Source of the DNA: Serripes groenlandicus
Taxonomy: Eukaryota; Mollusca; Bivalvia; Cardiida; Cardiidae
DNA length: 64,000 nt
Direction of reading: 5' to 3'
Assembly (NCBI GenBank): GCA_031761405.1
Contig: JASEVX010000013.1
Coordinates: 40,066,601-40,130,600, forward strand
Positions 1-11,947 of the stretch are shown here, piece by piece. Under the pieces are notes generated by a model, which had not been told where the DNA came from, did no database searches, and was given only the letters and a program-made list of their open reading frames with translations. Each line of letters starts with the position of its first letter. Position 1 is the first letter of the stretch. A program made the translations under genes and the position numbers.

Positions 1-2201
1 TTTGACGCATCTACAGCAGACAACTGGTGCAGACATTGTTGGTAAAAGAGGAATTACTGATAATGAGCTCACTCCGTTACTTTTTCCTTGTGCCAAATTG
101 TTATCAAAAGTCGTCTGTAAGAGAATCGCCAGGAAGCGTCTGTTTGTGGAAACTTGTTTTAATATGTTTAGGTGAGATTGCATCTCTCAGATAACGAGAC
201 GTCTAAGCTAAAACATATATTAATATTATATTTTAATAGGAGAAACCGGACAGACAGGTCCAAAGCAAACAGTTTGTTCATGGTAAGCTATTTACATTGA
301 CTCTGATACATGTTTTGTTTTTGTGATAACTGTCATTCACATGTTCCCTGAGCAATATCCCCTTTATATACGACTGATTATAGACAGGCCTTATTATAGG
401 AACATGCGGCCGGCAACGTAATGTCCACATGTTGTCCACTCTGTAAGTCAAATATTTTTCAACCAATCTTCACCAGACTTGTTGACTATGTGTGTTAGCA
501 TAATGTCTATGCCAAGTTTTATAACCAACCAAATTACCGTACGCACTTTTACTTTAGAACCCTTGAATTATCCAATATTTACCAAATGAGCCTCCTCTCT
601 CTCAATCACATAGTTTTCATCCAATCTTCACAAATATGTCTGGTAAAAATTATGCCTATATATATAATTGGCCAAATGAGCCATGTCTCCGCTCTCTTAG
701 TTGAACAGTTCTTATCCAATCTTCATCAAACTTGCTCTGAATGTTGATTGGCATAAAGCCTCAATTGCAATACAAAATTGTCTAAATCACTTTAGTTATT
801 ATATTAAAGATATGCCTCCCTGCCAGGCGTATTTCGTGTAAAGTTGACTGATGCTGATGTGTTTCAATCGTTACTAGACTTAACACTGTTTACGACTGTG
901 TTTACCTCATCTTAGCACAAAGTGCCCTGCGTACGTCGTCCATTCAAATATTCTGCTCTGAAACTATTGGTCCGATATCAAAGTATTTCCTCTACTTTCA
1001 CTTTCAAACAAAGTCAAACTACTAAACATGATAACATTTAACATTTCCAGTGCATCCTTTACATATAAATTTACAATTAATATAAACTCAATGTCATATA
1101 TTAAATGCATTCTGTTAAAGGTATTCACTAATTTCGACGCAAACAAAGTTTTTTTTGTGGACTATTTGGCTCTAGATCGGCATGGCCGCTAATGTATATG
1201 GCGTAATTTGAACTATATGTATATACATGTACATGTATGGTGAAAACTATAAATGTCTTCCTGATTAAAAGTACTGGCCTGATTTGAAAATAATTGTCAC
1301 ACATGTTCATTCATTCTCTACTGAGATTGTTCAAATTATTCTGATCTGTTGATAAGCATGGCCTTCAGGGGACAGGGCTCATTTGCTTCTATGTATAGAG
1401 TAAAAGCTTTGAAAACTATTGAAGTTCTATTAAATCGTGTGACAGATTATAGGTTGTTATCAAATATTGTTTAAACTTTTACCTCATGAAACGGACTTTA
1501 ATAAAACATGTGGCAGATGATCAGATTATTCCCCGAATAATTTTTCTTATCTGTCATAAACTCTTATGTTCATCTTTCTCGTGTCTTTACTAGTCTACAC
1601 TCTGTATTCATACATGTATTATTCTCTCAGTCGCCTAGTTAACTCTGTATCTAGGTTTTACCAGATTATACTTTTCTAAAAATGAGCAGCATCTAGCAAT
1701 TTGGGGTCTTAATGAACGTTTTGACATCATTAACCCTGTCCCACATACAGACCCTTTCTGACGCCTCTGCAACAAACGACGTTTGTGCTTTCATTTATTG
1801 AGAGTTTCCATATTTTGAATTAATATTTTTAAAGTTGTCTGCTGTAGATTTGTTGTATGTGAGACAAGGGTTAAAGACAAATTGCCATAAAACTTCAGTG
1901 CTTCACTTTTTCTTTGCAAAAAGATGCATTTAGGTATGTAACATATACCATTGGTAAAGACTTGTCACTAGGTCAAATTAAAAAAACAAAAGACTTGTGA
2001 ACACATTTGAGGTCTCATTTTTCATTCAAACTTCATGGAAAATATTCAGCATTTTCATCTCCATCAATTCCAAGTCTGGTTTAAAACTGGGACATGTGGG
2101 GTCCAAAACTAGGTCAATTTGTTTTGGAAGCCTTGTGAACACACAATTACCTGACACTTTATACATCCAATCTTTATGATTTATTTCTTATTACTTTTCA
2201 G
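1..2201. other. Intron or upstream DNA of the first gene; old repeats only
   Basis: I see no convincing exon here. Positions 1-175 are a decayed copy of the piggyBac-like MITE (it keeps the acgcatctacagcagac and cgtctg blocks). Around 440-800 there are three loosely related blocks reading like 'ccaatcttca..aaactt', an old low-copy repeat. From 1265 to 1440 there is a fragment of the same repeat that is better preserved at 8340-8780. Confidence 0.5.
1730..1874. mobile_element. piggyBac-like MITE, short copy
   Basis: It starts TTAACCCTGTCCC and ends ACAAGGGTTAA, so it has inverted CCC ends and TTAA at both sides. The subterminal block ttgtctgctgtagat is the family hallmark. The central hairpin is lost. 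This is a deletion derivative of about 145 bp. Confidence 0.7.
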
Positions 2202-2264
2202 GCAATAAGAGCATAGATGTAACGAAAGATCCAGTTGACAGAAATGTGAAAGGCATTCTTAGAG
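2202..2264 (+). CDS. Internal exon of a small protein with a C-terminal KVSW motif
   Basis: A 63-bp exon between a good acceptor (ttacttttcag, ending at 2201) and a GT donor (gtattttc, from 2265). It enters after codon base 1 and leaves after codon base 1. It reads G-N-K-S-I-D-V-T-K-D-P-V-D-R-N-V-K-G-I-L plus an R. The phase fits exactly with the exon at 6620, giving 'KGILRDNSKG' across the junction. KGIL followed by a short Lys-rich tail is reminiscent of PP1-binding inhibitor proteins, but the match is too short to name a family. The upstream exons were not found and may lie before the window. Exon status is inferred from splice sites and frame only. Confidence 0.5.
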
Positions 2265-2279
2265 GTATTTTCATATTCA

Positions 2280-3577
2280 GGCCTTTTTCTGTCCATTTTG
2301 GGAAAAAGACCCTGGATAAATTGGGAAAATTTGCGTCGTAAAATTAGCCAATTTGGGAAGAAATTTAACCGCTTAAACTCAAATTTTGGGAATTTTCATT
2401 GTTAAAAGAACAGGCTTTCTTATCTAAGTTGTATATAAAACAAACATTTTAATCTACAATTTCTTATATGGACTGTTAAATAGACACAAAATATTCAACA
2501 TTTCTGACACAAGGGACAATAATAGCTAGAATAATTCAAAGAGCTTCCAGATGAGCATTGGGAAATTAGGTGTACCATTTTATCATGCATACACTCATTC
2601 CTACAGCTATTCTAAAATATTAGACGTGTACATGCACATTCATTATGTTATTTTTTTACTCTCACTTTGCATGTAACTTATTAACTGGAAAATGTCAAAA
2701 TGTGAAATAAGTTTTGAAGGGTCATATTTATAGGTCTATCCAACAGCCAATTATCGTTGACAGTAATCTATCAGAAAAGATCGTCTTCAAAACATAAAAT
2801 AAAACAACATGATTCCCAAAGAAACTTTACAAAGCGCTCACCATTGAGGGATTTGACCAGTGCAGGGTGAGTCAATACACTCACCCTGACCAGTGCGATG
2901 TCCATCGCCAGCATAAATAAGTTGAATAACCATCAGACTCTCTTAGAAAGTTCTGACAGAAGGGCACCCGATGATGTGTCAAACATGGAATTTACCCTTT
3001 TCGATCTGTTAGAATCTTTTTTTCACATTTTGACGCAGTAATATTTACTTAGATACTTGCGATACTTTGGTGATGATGCATGATAAACGTTCATAAAACG
3101 AAAGTCGACGATCATCACATGCTTTATATTAATCAACGATGAATCCGAGAATATCCAAACGCATTGTTTTCATGTTATTGCGGTCCCGATAGACAATTTT
3201 TCGTAGGTACTCCAGATTGGTAATTTCTTTTTTGATTGGGAAAAAAAGTTATATTTTGCTTGGAGAATGGATCCGATAGTCGGACCCGTGGGACCTATAG
3301 AAAAAGGCCTGCATTTACATGCAGACGGGTTCAATGGTGTCATTCCCTGTCATCTAGTGCGGTTTATATATAATCAGCGATAAAATCCGAAAATACCGAA
3401 TGTAGTTTAACTGAAGTTTATTTTGCGGCTTCACGACAGATTCGCGGTAAATGTATACGATTTTTCGTAGGTGCTTCTGATTGGGAATTTTTTTGTCAGA
3501 TTGGGAAAAAAAGAGTATATTTTGCTTGGGGAACGGGTCCGATAGTCGGACCCGTGGGATCTATAGAAAAAGGCCTG
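2280..3577. mobile_element. Candidate DNA transposon or MITE with CAGGCCTTTTTCT ends
   Basis: The left end reads CAGGCCTTTTTCTGTCC. The right end at 3577, and an earlier duplicate right end at 3311, read AGAAAAAGGCCTG, an inverted repeat of about 13 bp. The last 135 bp are present twice (about 3180-3311 and 3440-3577), both with 'ggtccgatagtcggacccgtggga', itself a small hairpin. No coding sequence remains and I could not assign a clean target duplication, so the superfamily is open (hAT-like is possible). Confidence 0.5.
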
Positions 3578-4504
3578 ATATTTCATTATTCCTTTTAGCA
3601 GAGTTTTACACAGATTTGCCTCATTGAGGTGGGAAAGATTAAATAACTGATATTTTAATGGTTCATATAAAAGCTTACACTCACGATCTCAATGTCAAAT
3701 TTGTCGGCATGTGATCCAGTTACGATCCCAATGTCAAATGTGTCGATATATGATCCAGTTACATATCGCTGGATGTCTCTCAAATTATATCTCGTAGTTT
3801 GTTTCTATCCAGTTATTTTGTATCATTAGCTCATTCGGTTATGTTGAGGGTTATAAATCAAGGTATCGCGAGTTTTAGCCTCAGCTCGTTCATTCATTCT
3901 TTCTGATTATTGACAAAAATCATTATCATTTAGCATTAATTTGGCTATTACAGTGAGTAATAAAACATAAAAGTATTTTACAACTTTATTTTCCATAATA
4001 TAGCAAGTCAAACATTAGTACTATTTTTTATTAAGTGGGTTTAATACTAGGAATTTTAAAAATACTGGGACCGAATACTTGGAAAATGACGTCACGTCAA
4101 CGGTTTGACGTCATAACGCTAGTCATTTGGCGCCAAAACCCGTAAATTTCATCTAGACATATTGAAACAAAATCAAACATAGCTCATTCCATATTGAATA
4201 GCGAAACCGCTGTTGCAGACGATACTGTAATATTAGATTTCAACTTATTTATTTATTCTATATGGAAAAACAATAACTTTGTTTTATTTCCATTTATGTC
4301 GTAGTTTTCCGGGTCAGTCATATTTGTTTACATTGACGGCAGCCATCTTTGTTTACATTTAAAAAAGTAGTACGGATCGCCATTCATTTTGTTATACGGT
4401 TATGAAAAACATATCTCCGCCAATCACAGACAAGCAATAGTGGTGAATACAAACAAAACTAAAATATTTTGATAAAACCTCAATAGCTTAGATAGTCTAT
4501 GTTG

Positions 4505-4628
4505 GTAGGTAGCCTGTTGGTCGTGAAGAATGTTGTGTGAAGTACCGGTGCGAGAATGCGAGGAAAACCATGTAGGCATATAGGCGGCCCGGATATAACT
4601 GAAATATTGTTGAAAATGATTTAATCAA
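4505..4628 (+). mobile_element. tRNA-SINE body fragment
   Basis: It matches the 3' half of the SINE seen whole at 48789-49097: a 'gaagaatgttgtgtgaagtac' block, then 'gcggcccggatataactgaa' and 'ttgttgaaaatg'. The tRNA head and the AATC tail are missing. A second fragment in opposite orientation, carrying 'ggtgttttacgcc', follows at 4725-4790. Confidence 0.55.
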
Positions 4629-4914
4629 TCCTGATTATATTTCCAATTATTTTCAAAATCCCTTTGGTTATGAGATAACAGGTGTCGGATGAACACGAAC
4701 GTATGTTTATTTATTTTGCTTTGAATGGTGTTTTACGCCACTTTCGGCATTATTTCAGTAATATTACAGCCTTTCATTGGTTATTTACAGGAACAGAAAT
4801 ATACTACAGGTATTACATTTCTTGACACTATTTCATCAGTCTTAATGTTATCTATGCATCCATGAGCGTCAAGGAGAGAAGCCACTACTATTTAGTATGC
4901 CCCTTCGAAGAAGA

Positions 4915-4937
4915 GGGGGGGGGGGGGGGGGGGGGGG
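4915..4937. repeat. 23-base poly-G tract
   Basis: An uninterrupted run of 23 G on the plus strand, just before the 4940-5100 repeat. Similar tracts occur at 28571-28609 (39 G) and 49781-49808 (28 G). Length is likely to be polymorphic or uncertain in the assembly. Confidence 0.95.
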
Positions 4938-5098
4938 TATACAGGAGTCACTGTGTCGGGCTGTCTGTCTGTCGGTCGGAAGCCATATTTTGTCCGGCCT
5001 ATTTCTTACAAACCACTGGGTGGAATTTAATAAAAGTTTACACGAAGCTTCTATACCAAGAGGAGATGTGCATATCCTACAAAGTTATGGCCCTTTTT

Positions 5099-6352
5099 AT
5101 GCCCCCGGAATCTCCGATTCGGTGGGCATATAGTTTTTGGCCTGTCTGTTGGTTGGTTGGTCTGTTGGTCTGTCTGTCTGTCTGCACAAAAAAAACTTTA
5201 ACCTTGGCCATTACTTTTGAACCATAACAGGTACGGCTACCATATTTCACATGTGTATTCCTTGTGACATGACCTTTCTGTCAGTACCAACATTTTTGAC
5301 CTTGCGACCTTGACCTTTGACCTAGATGTTGCCATTCTCGAAAAAAACTTTAACCTTGGCCATTACTTTTGAACCATAACAGATACGGCTACCATATTTC
5401 ACATGTGTATTCCTTGTGACATGACCTTTCTGTCAGTACCAACATTTTTGACCTTGCGACCTTGACCTTTGACCTAGATGTTGCCATACTAAAAAAAAAC
5501 TTTAACCTTGGCCATTTCTTTTGAACCATAACAGGTACGGCTACCATATTTCACATGTGTATTCCTTGTGACATGACCTTTCTGTCAGTACCAACATTTT
5601 TGACCTTGCGACCTTGACCTTTGACCTAGATGTTGCCATTCTCGAAAAAAACTTTAACCTTGGCCATTACTTTTGAACCATAACAGATACGGCTACCATA
5701 TTTCACATGTGCATTCCTTGTGACATGACCTTTCTGTCAGTACCAACATTTTTCACCTTGCGACCTTGACCTTGACCTAGATGTTGCCATTCTCGAAAAA
5801 AACTTTAACCTTGGCCATTTCTTTTGAACCATAACAGGTATGGCTACCATATTTCACATGTGTATTCCTTGTGACATGACCTTTCTGTCAGTACCTTGCG
5901 ACATTGACCTTGACCTAGATGTTGCCATTCTCGAAAAAAACTTTAACCTTGGCCATTACTTTTGAACCATAACAGGTATGGCTACCATATTTCACATGTC
6001 AGTACCAACATTTTTGACCTTGCGACCTTGACCTTTGACCTAGATGTTGCCATTCTCGAAAAAAACTTTAACCTTGGCCATTACTTTTGAACCATAACAG
6101 ATACGGCTACCATATTTCACATGTGTATTCCTTGTGACATGACCTTTCTGTCAGTACCAACATTTTTGACCTTGCGACCTTTACCTTTGACCTAGATGTT
6201 GCCATTCTCAATTTTTTTTTTAACCTTCCCCACTGCTTTTGAACAATAACAGGTAATGATACCATATTTCACATGTGTATACCTTGCGACCTTGACCTTT
6301 GACCTAGATGTTGCCATTGGGGGGCATCAGTGTTTCACAAACACATCTTGTC
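5099..6352. repeat. 150-bp tandem satellite inside a GCCCCC-ended repeat
   Basis: About seven and a half units start at 5197, 5347, 5499, 5651, 5800, 5939, 6067 and 6220. Most are 149-153 bp; two are shortened by internal deletions. Each unit carries 'tttaaccttggccattact', 'cacatgtgtattccttgtga' and 'gacctagatgttgccatt'. The array is bounded on the left by a hairpin (ccggaatctccgattcggtggg) and on the right by 'ggggggcatcagtgtttcac'. A frame that is open across parts of it codes for nothing recognisable. Confidence 0.85.
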
Positions 6353-6619
6353 TTATTAAGTTATGGTGTAGGTCAAGGTGCTGTTTAGGGGGTATTTATC
6401 ATCTTCAGTGATAGTTCTAGTTTTATAAAGTCTTTGGTATGACCCTAATTGGGTATAACACTTTGATACAGTACTCAAACTTGGCAGGTAGGTTTGGCAT
6501 CACCAGTAGAAAACCCTTTTTGAGTTTGAGGTCATCTGTTCAGAGGTCAAGGTTACGGTGACATTGAACACAAAAAGGGGAGTGGTATAATGTTTGCCAA
6601 TAACTTCTTGTATTTTCAG

Positions 6620-6696
6620 ATAACAGCAAGGGTGCAGCCGCAAAAGGAAGAAAAGTGTCTTGGGATGAACTAGTGAAAAATAAAGTGATAGAATAA
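6620..6696 (+). CDS. Terminal coding exon with RKVSW motif
   Basis: The last coding exon of the plus-strand gene. The acceptor is tattttcag (ends 6619). The exon contributes two bases to a split Asp codon, then 24 codons and a TAA stop at 6694-6696. It reads N-S-K-G-A-A-A-K-G-R-K-V-S-W-D-E-L-V-K-N plus K-V-I-E. K-V-S-W fits the general [RK]-V-x-[FW] docking motif for protein phosphatase 1, and a basic stretch precedes it. Such short motifs also arise by chance, so PP1 binding is a hypothesis. The exon is too short to recognise by family. A possible ATTAAA poly(A) signal lies near 7340. Together with the exon at 2202-2264 it gives a coherent C-terminus of about 45 residues. Confidence 0.65.
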
Positions 6697-6916
6697 CAGT
6701 GTATTAATTAAACAATTTCTAAAATCCCTTTTTGGCATTCAATCCCTATGTTATTGGTACTCAATACACAGGGTGTTCGTGAGTTATAGGAGAAATATGG
6801 TGAAGAAATGACCATACTATTCCAGACCTATTTTTATGTTGAATATCAGTTTTAAGATGAAAGAAGTTGTTAAGAGTATGGCAATCGACGGTTGCGTTGT
6901 ATCTAGTCATGAAATG

Positions 6917-7120
6917 TGACCCTTTCCCATATACAACAGATCTGCAGTAGACGACTCTGATAACGTAAATGAAAATATCTCATCTAATGAAAAGTTGAAA
7001 ACATTGTGGCAGAAGGAGAAATTGCTCATTTAATGAAAAACTTCTCCTTTTGCCGCAATGTTTTAAAAAATTGTTGCCGTACGGGAGTCAGAAGGCTGCT
7101 GTTTGTTGGAGAAGGGTTAA
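6917..7120. mobile_element. piggyBac-like MITE, near full length
   Basis: Left end gaCCCTTTCCCATATACAAC; right end GAGAAGGGTTAA. It holds ctgcagtagacgac and a central stem of about 20 bp ('gcagaaggagaaattgctca' pairing with its inverse near 7040-7060). Confidence 0.75.
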
Positions 7121-7621
7121 TGGCAATATGTGTCTCAATGTTTCATTATGCACCTACGGGATGATTTCAGAATACAGGCAAGTATAAAAAAGATTTTGGA
7201 CATGCATTACCTAAACAAGGTACATAACTTTTGGGCATCCTGCTATGGACTATTGCAATCTCATTTCTAAGTTGATAAGAGTTATATCCCTTTAAGTAGT
7301 TCTATGTTTGTTATTGTTGGTTTATTCATTGTGTTCTGATTAAAACTTGTTTATGAAACTTTCCTAAAACATTGAACCTTTCTTCTCTAGTTCTGTTTGT
7401 CATTTCATTCCCTGGTACGTGTACGAGCTACATTGCTAATTACGAACAATGTCTCATATTCCAACTATGTTTTCAACTATACATTTAAATTATAATTACG
7501 CTTTTGGACATATAGCATTTTCTCCCCAGACATTTTCGAAGTAGTTGACTCGTAAAGAGGTCAAAATTAGCATTTCTCTTATTTTCCCCACAATATTTTA
7601 AAACTCTTTTGGACATAGAAC

Positions 7622-7823
7622 CACAGGCGTCCGAATTTCATTATTATTACACTATATGGTCTAGAGGGCCTATTGATAGTAACACGTGCGGGATTCCCTA
7701 AATTACCATTACGATCATTATGGTGCGTAAACACAATATATAGAGGGACTTCTTTAGTATTTTAACGAGGTATTGTGTGATTTTTCGCATTTTTTTGCTG
7801 TAATAGAAATTCGGACGCCTGTG
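7622..7823. mobile_element. 202-bp MITE with 7-bp target duplication
   Basis: The ends are perfect inverted repeats: CACAGGCGTCCGAATTTC at the left and its reverse complement at the right. The element is flanked by ATAGAAC on both sides (7615-7621 and 7824-7830), a clean 7-bp duplication. The inside shows no homology to other parts of the window. A 7-8-bp duplication would suit hAT-like elements. Confidence 0.75.
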
Positions 7824-8091
7824 ATAGAACGTTGGTGAATAATTATAGGAATATTTTGAGAAACCACTGATAAATAAGGAATATTATGTTGCGATACAGG
7901 TTTTAGTATTGTTCTACGAGGGGCGTGGACACTTGAAAACTCGCGAGACAGAATTAGTACATTAGACGATTTATCAAGAAATATGGACACCCTCGTATGT
8001 ATAAATTAAAAAAAAACAATTATTGAAGAAAGTAAATAGCATTGCAGCAAAAGGGGAAATTGCTCATCATTAGCAATGTTACCCCTTTTTA

Positions 8092-8780
8092 GCTCACCTA
8101 AGCACGAAGTGCGAGGTGAGCTTTTGTGAGAACTCGCCGACCGGCGTCCGTCGTCGTCGTCTGTACGTCCGTCTGTTAACAATTTCCTACAAATGATTTC
8201 TCCTATTAAATCAATGGACCGATTTCAAAATAACTTCACAGGAATGTTTCTTAGGTGGTCCTCTTTTAAAGTTGTTCAACGAATTTAATTCCAAGTAGAA
8301 CTTTGGTTGCTGCGGCATCAGAAAAGGGGGAAATTGCCAGCATCTTAGAAATCTTCTTGTCCAAAAGTACTGGCTTGGTTTTTTAAAAAAAAATGCACAA
8401 ATGTTCCTTGAGGCACCTTCTACCAAGATTGTTCAAATATTTCCGATCCGTAGAAAAACATGGCCACCAGGGGGGGCGGAGCTTGTTTTGCTTATATGTG
8501 CATTGTAAAATCTTAAAAAATCTTCTTGTCAAAAAGTACTGGCCCGGTTTAAAGATAATTTGGCACAAATGTTCCCTGGGTGACCTTCTACCAAGATTGT
8601 TCAAATTAATCCGATCTATTGGAAAACATTGCCGCCAGGGGCGGGGCTTGTTTTCGTTATATGTGCATTTTAAAACTTTAAAAATCTTGCTTGTTTTCCT
8701 TATATGTATAGAGTAAAAACTTTGAAAACTATTGAAGTTCTATTAAATCAGGTGAACGATATAGGGCCATCATGGCCATC
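8092..8780. repeat. Repeat headed by an AGCTCACC hairpin, with internal duplication
   Basis: It begins with the stem 'agctcacctaagcacgaagt' / 'cgaggtgagct' and 'cgtccgtcgtcgtcgtctgt', a head often seen in mollusc genomic repeats. A 180-bp block beginning 'aatcttcttgtc.aaaagta' is present twice (8345-8518 and 8519-8690). Part of it also occurs at 1265-1440. The overlapping short open frames are repeat sequence, not genes. Confidence 0.65.
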
Positions 8781-8851
8781 TTGTTCTATAATGTTTTCAA
8801 AAGTCGTCTGTTGCAGAAGCGTCAAAATGTGTCTGTATGTGGGAAAGGGGG

Positions 8852-9032
8852 TTAACCCTTTCCCTCATACGACATTTCTGCAGCAGGCAACATATTTTGA
8901 CAAAAAATAGAAAATGTCTATAATTAAATCGATGACTAAAACCGGAAAACATTTTGGCAAATGTCACAATGTTTTCAAAAAGCCGTCCACTGCAGAGGCG
9001 TCAGAAAGCGTCTATATGTGGGAAAGGGTTAA
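8852..9032. mobile_element. piggyBac-like MITE with perfect TTAA ends
   Basis: It reads TTAACCCTTTCCC at the left and GGGAAAGGGTTAA at the right, with TTAA at 8852-8855 and 9029-9032. The right arm carries 'ccgtccactgcagaggcgtc'. The right arm of a neighbouring copy (about 8790-8851) abuts this one at the shared TTAA, so two elements sit side by side at one target. Confidence 0.85.
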
Positions 9033-9109
9033 AACTCCAATTCGCTAATCGCAGCTCACAGATACATGTAGCGCTAGCTATACACTACCATCTCAACAGT
9101 GTTACATTG

Positions 9110-9290
9110 TCGAGCGTCCGCAAGCCTATGTGGAAAAGCAGCCAGTTGCTTGGGAAGATTGTTGTGTGGAGTACTGGTGTGAGAAAACCAGGAAATGCAT
9201 GAGTAGGTGAACTGGCCGCCGTGATATAACTGAGAAATTGTTAAAAACGGCGTTAAACCCCAATCAATCAATCAATCAATCAATCGAGCG
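9110..9290 (+). mobile_element. tRNA-SINE, 5' truncated, with (AATC)n tail
   Basis: It contains 'ctatgtggaaaagcagccag', 'gtgtggagtactggtgtgag', 'gaactggccgccgtgatata' and 'aacggcgttaaaccc', then (AATC)6. The tRNA head is absent. The same body and tail occur at 46195-46449 and, inverted, at 48789-49097. Confidence 0.8.
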
Positions 9291-10291
9291 TCCGCCTTGT
9301 GACAAGTTTGAACAACAGTCGAGTCATACGAAAACGAACGCGATTTCGTACTATCGCATCGCGTTATCGTACTGTCGACCCTAGGTCGAAACCGCGAAAC
9401 AACGATGGCCCTAACGGAACACTGTAGATAACATCTTGACTAAGATATGAAAAATCTTTGCAAATAATTATACAATCATCGAATAAAGTAAAATCACTGT
9501 GTCAAAAGAAGGCATTGCTCAATATAGGCAATTTCTCGGTTTTTTTGTCAAAATGTTTTTAAACCGAAAGTCGTCTGCTACAGGTGCATCAAAATTCATC
9601 TACAAGTTTATTAATAGAGTTAAACGAAACGCTGTTCAAGTAGGCATAACAACACAGAGGTATTAATTTCAATAATATATTATATTTTAACTAACTATAT
9701 GAATGTATATATATTAACAATCTCTGTACATAAATAAAGATTTGAGGATAAACAATTCTATATAAAGTCTATAGAATTAAGTGTACAACAATTATCGAAA
9801 CAGCAACAATAACTTATAAAATGAAATAATTCAAAATGAACTGGAAATCAAGTTGCGTAAATATAAAAAAGCTTTTTTTTAACATTGAAATATGTTTTAG
9901 ATCTACTTCAACTTTTCAAATATTGAAAAGAGTGGACGATCTGAACAAATCATGATTCATTGAGAAAGAAAATAAAAAAGATTGTGATAAAAGGAGGCAT
10001 TGCTCTTATTTTTTTAATTTTTTTTTTTTAAATTTCGTTTCCCTACAAATGCAGACGCATCTGCAGCAGATGGCTTTTGAAAATAAAATAAAAATTGCTT
10101 AAAATTATTATTTCTCGTTTTGCCACAATATTTTCAATAAATTTCACTTTCGTTATGGAGACTTTGCTTGATATTTTCAATTTTCTGCTTCAGATTTGTT
10201 GCATGTGGGAAAATGAATTTACCCTGTTTTGAACGAAAAAGAAGTTGGTCACGCCTAGATGGAAAAAGACCATTCTTGGAATTTTTAGACG

Positions 10292-10326
10292 AGTGCATAC
10301 ATACATACATACATACATACATACGG
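10292..10326. repeat. (ACAT)n microsatellite
   Basis: About eight perfect CATA units within an otherwise unremarkable stretch. Confidence 0.95.
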
Positions 10327-10359
10327 ACAAGGGTCAAAGATAGATTAATATTAATTTGA

Positions 10360-11500
10360 TGCCAAGAAAATGGAATTAATTATTTAGCATAGAACAGATC
10401 GATAATAACAAAACGGACGAAAATAAGATGAAATAGACAAAACTATTGCGTAAATAAGGTGAACATGTGTATCATTAATTGAGTAGAAATTATACATAGG
10501 GGAAACATTTAAAATGTGTGTATTGTCCGCTGAGTGCAAAAAACTCTGCCTTGATTATATATTGAGTTACCATAGTGTTGTACCCGGTATATTAACACAC
10601 CAGAAACATCTAAAGGTAACGCATGCCAATTAAGCAACATCTCCTTTTCCAACAATCTTCGTTTGATAATGAGCAATTTCTCCTTATTTTTATCAGTCGC
10701 CTGCTGTTTACAAGCATGTTACATGACAAAACAGACGAAACTGAGGAAAAAATTATTTAAAAAGTTGGAGAAGGCTTTGCAAACACCAAAGGCAAAACCA
10801 TGTGAAATTTCTCGCCATGAAAACCAAAAGGTTTTAAAAATCTCGCCAGCTGCAGGTTTATCAACATACGTCTACACATAGAACACGGTTAACCCTTTTG
10901 ACTGCTGAAACCAGTGTTGGGAAGCCTGTGCCACCATTATATATCCAGGCCAGCCGTCTCAAAGGCGCCATCTGACCAGTGTTTATACTGCTGGCTGCTC
11001 AACTCAACCGTTAAATCTTGATATTTCTGAAATTTGCTATGGACTCTTGAAAGTTGGACAAATCCATAGGACATATTAAACATTCGAAGAGTTTAGGCAA
11101 GCCATAATTTTGAATGTGTTAAACTTAGCTCTCGCTGCCAGATGAGATGTCATTTTCTTTACGTGTCGGTATTCTGGAGGCATTTCAGTAACATTTAAAT
11201 CAGGTTATGAGTTCGCTTGATATTAATCTTCATTCATTATATGTAAAGATGTGAAATTGCCAACGTCTTTACGACAACCGACTTCAGGAGTATTGCGACC
11301 AGAAAGGATTCTTTCCTATTCGCGAGGTGGCCCAGAAGCAATCTCATTCTCGAAGTTGACCTATCAGAAGTCTTATTTTGAGCATGGGGTTCATTTCTGA
11401 TCACGGAGAATGTTTTTCAGAGTTCCACCAACGATATTTAGCGATAAGTAATATTTAAATACGTAAGGGAGTATTTCATAGTCTTTGTTTTCCTAAATAT
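10360..11500. other. No gene recognised
   Basis: This stretch holds a fragment of the piggyBac-like MITE (10640-10900, ending in 'cgtctacacatag') and an old repeat at 10905-11110 ('gactgctgaaaccagtgttg', 'gccagccgtctc') with a diverged relative at 35225-35445. Nothing else was recognised. Confidence 0.4.
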
Positions 11501-11947
11501 TTAATTTCTTGACAAGTACTGTTGGTCAGAAACTATATATATCGTATTACTTAGCGCTAAGTAGGATTGGTGTAGCCTGGTTATCTAAGCAAGCACCCTT
11601 CACAGCAACTGCAGAGTATAAACGACCGAAACAATATATGACCACTAATACAATTGAGCCCTTCTCGGGGTATTTGTTTGCCCGTGTAAATGCAATCTCA
11701 TTAAAACCAGACCCAGTATTTTGGTCTGAATTCAATGGGGTTGGTCACAATCAAGATCTAATAAGACTTGACGGATGCGCTTGCTGATCTGCATCTTCAT
11801 TTGTTAATGATCACTGCCACATACATTCATGAGACAGTATATACTGGAATAAGATAGCATGTATACGTATACTGATCCAAATCTGCACACGTACACGATT
11901 GACGAAGGTTGGCAGTATATTTGTATATTATTGATAGACAACACTAA

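Larger units (their letters stand above)
2265..6619 (+). other. Intron of the KVSW gene, filled with repeats
   Basis: This 4.4-kb intron contains a candidate DNA transposon (2280-3577), SINE fragments (4505-4628 and 4725-4790), a 23-base G tract (4915-4937) and the 150-bp tandem satellite (5197-6330). I saw no further exon inside it. Confidence 0.5.
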
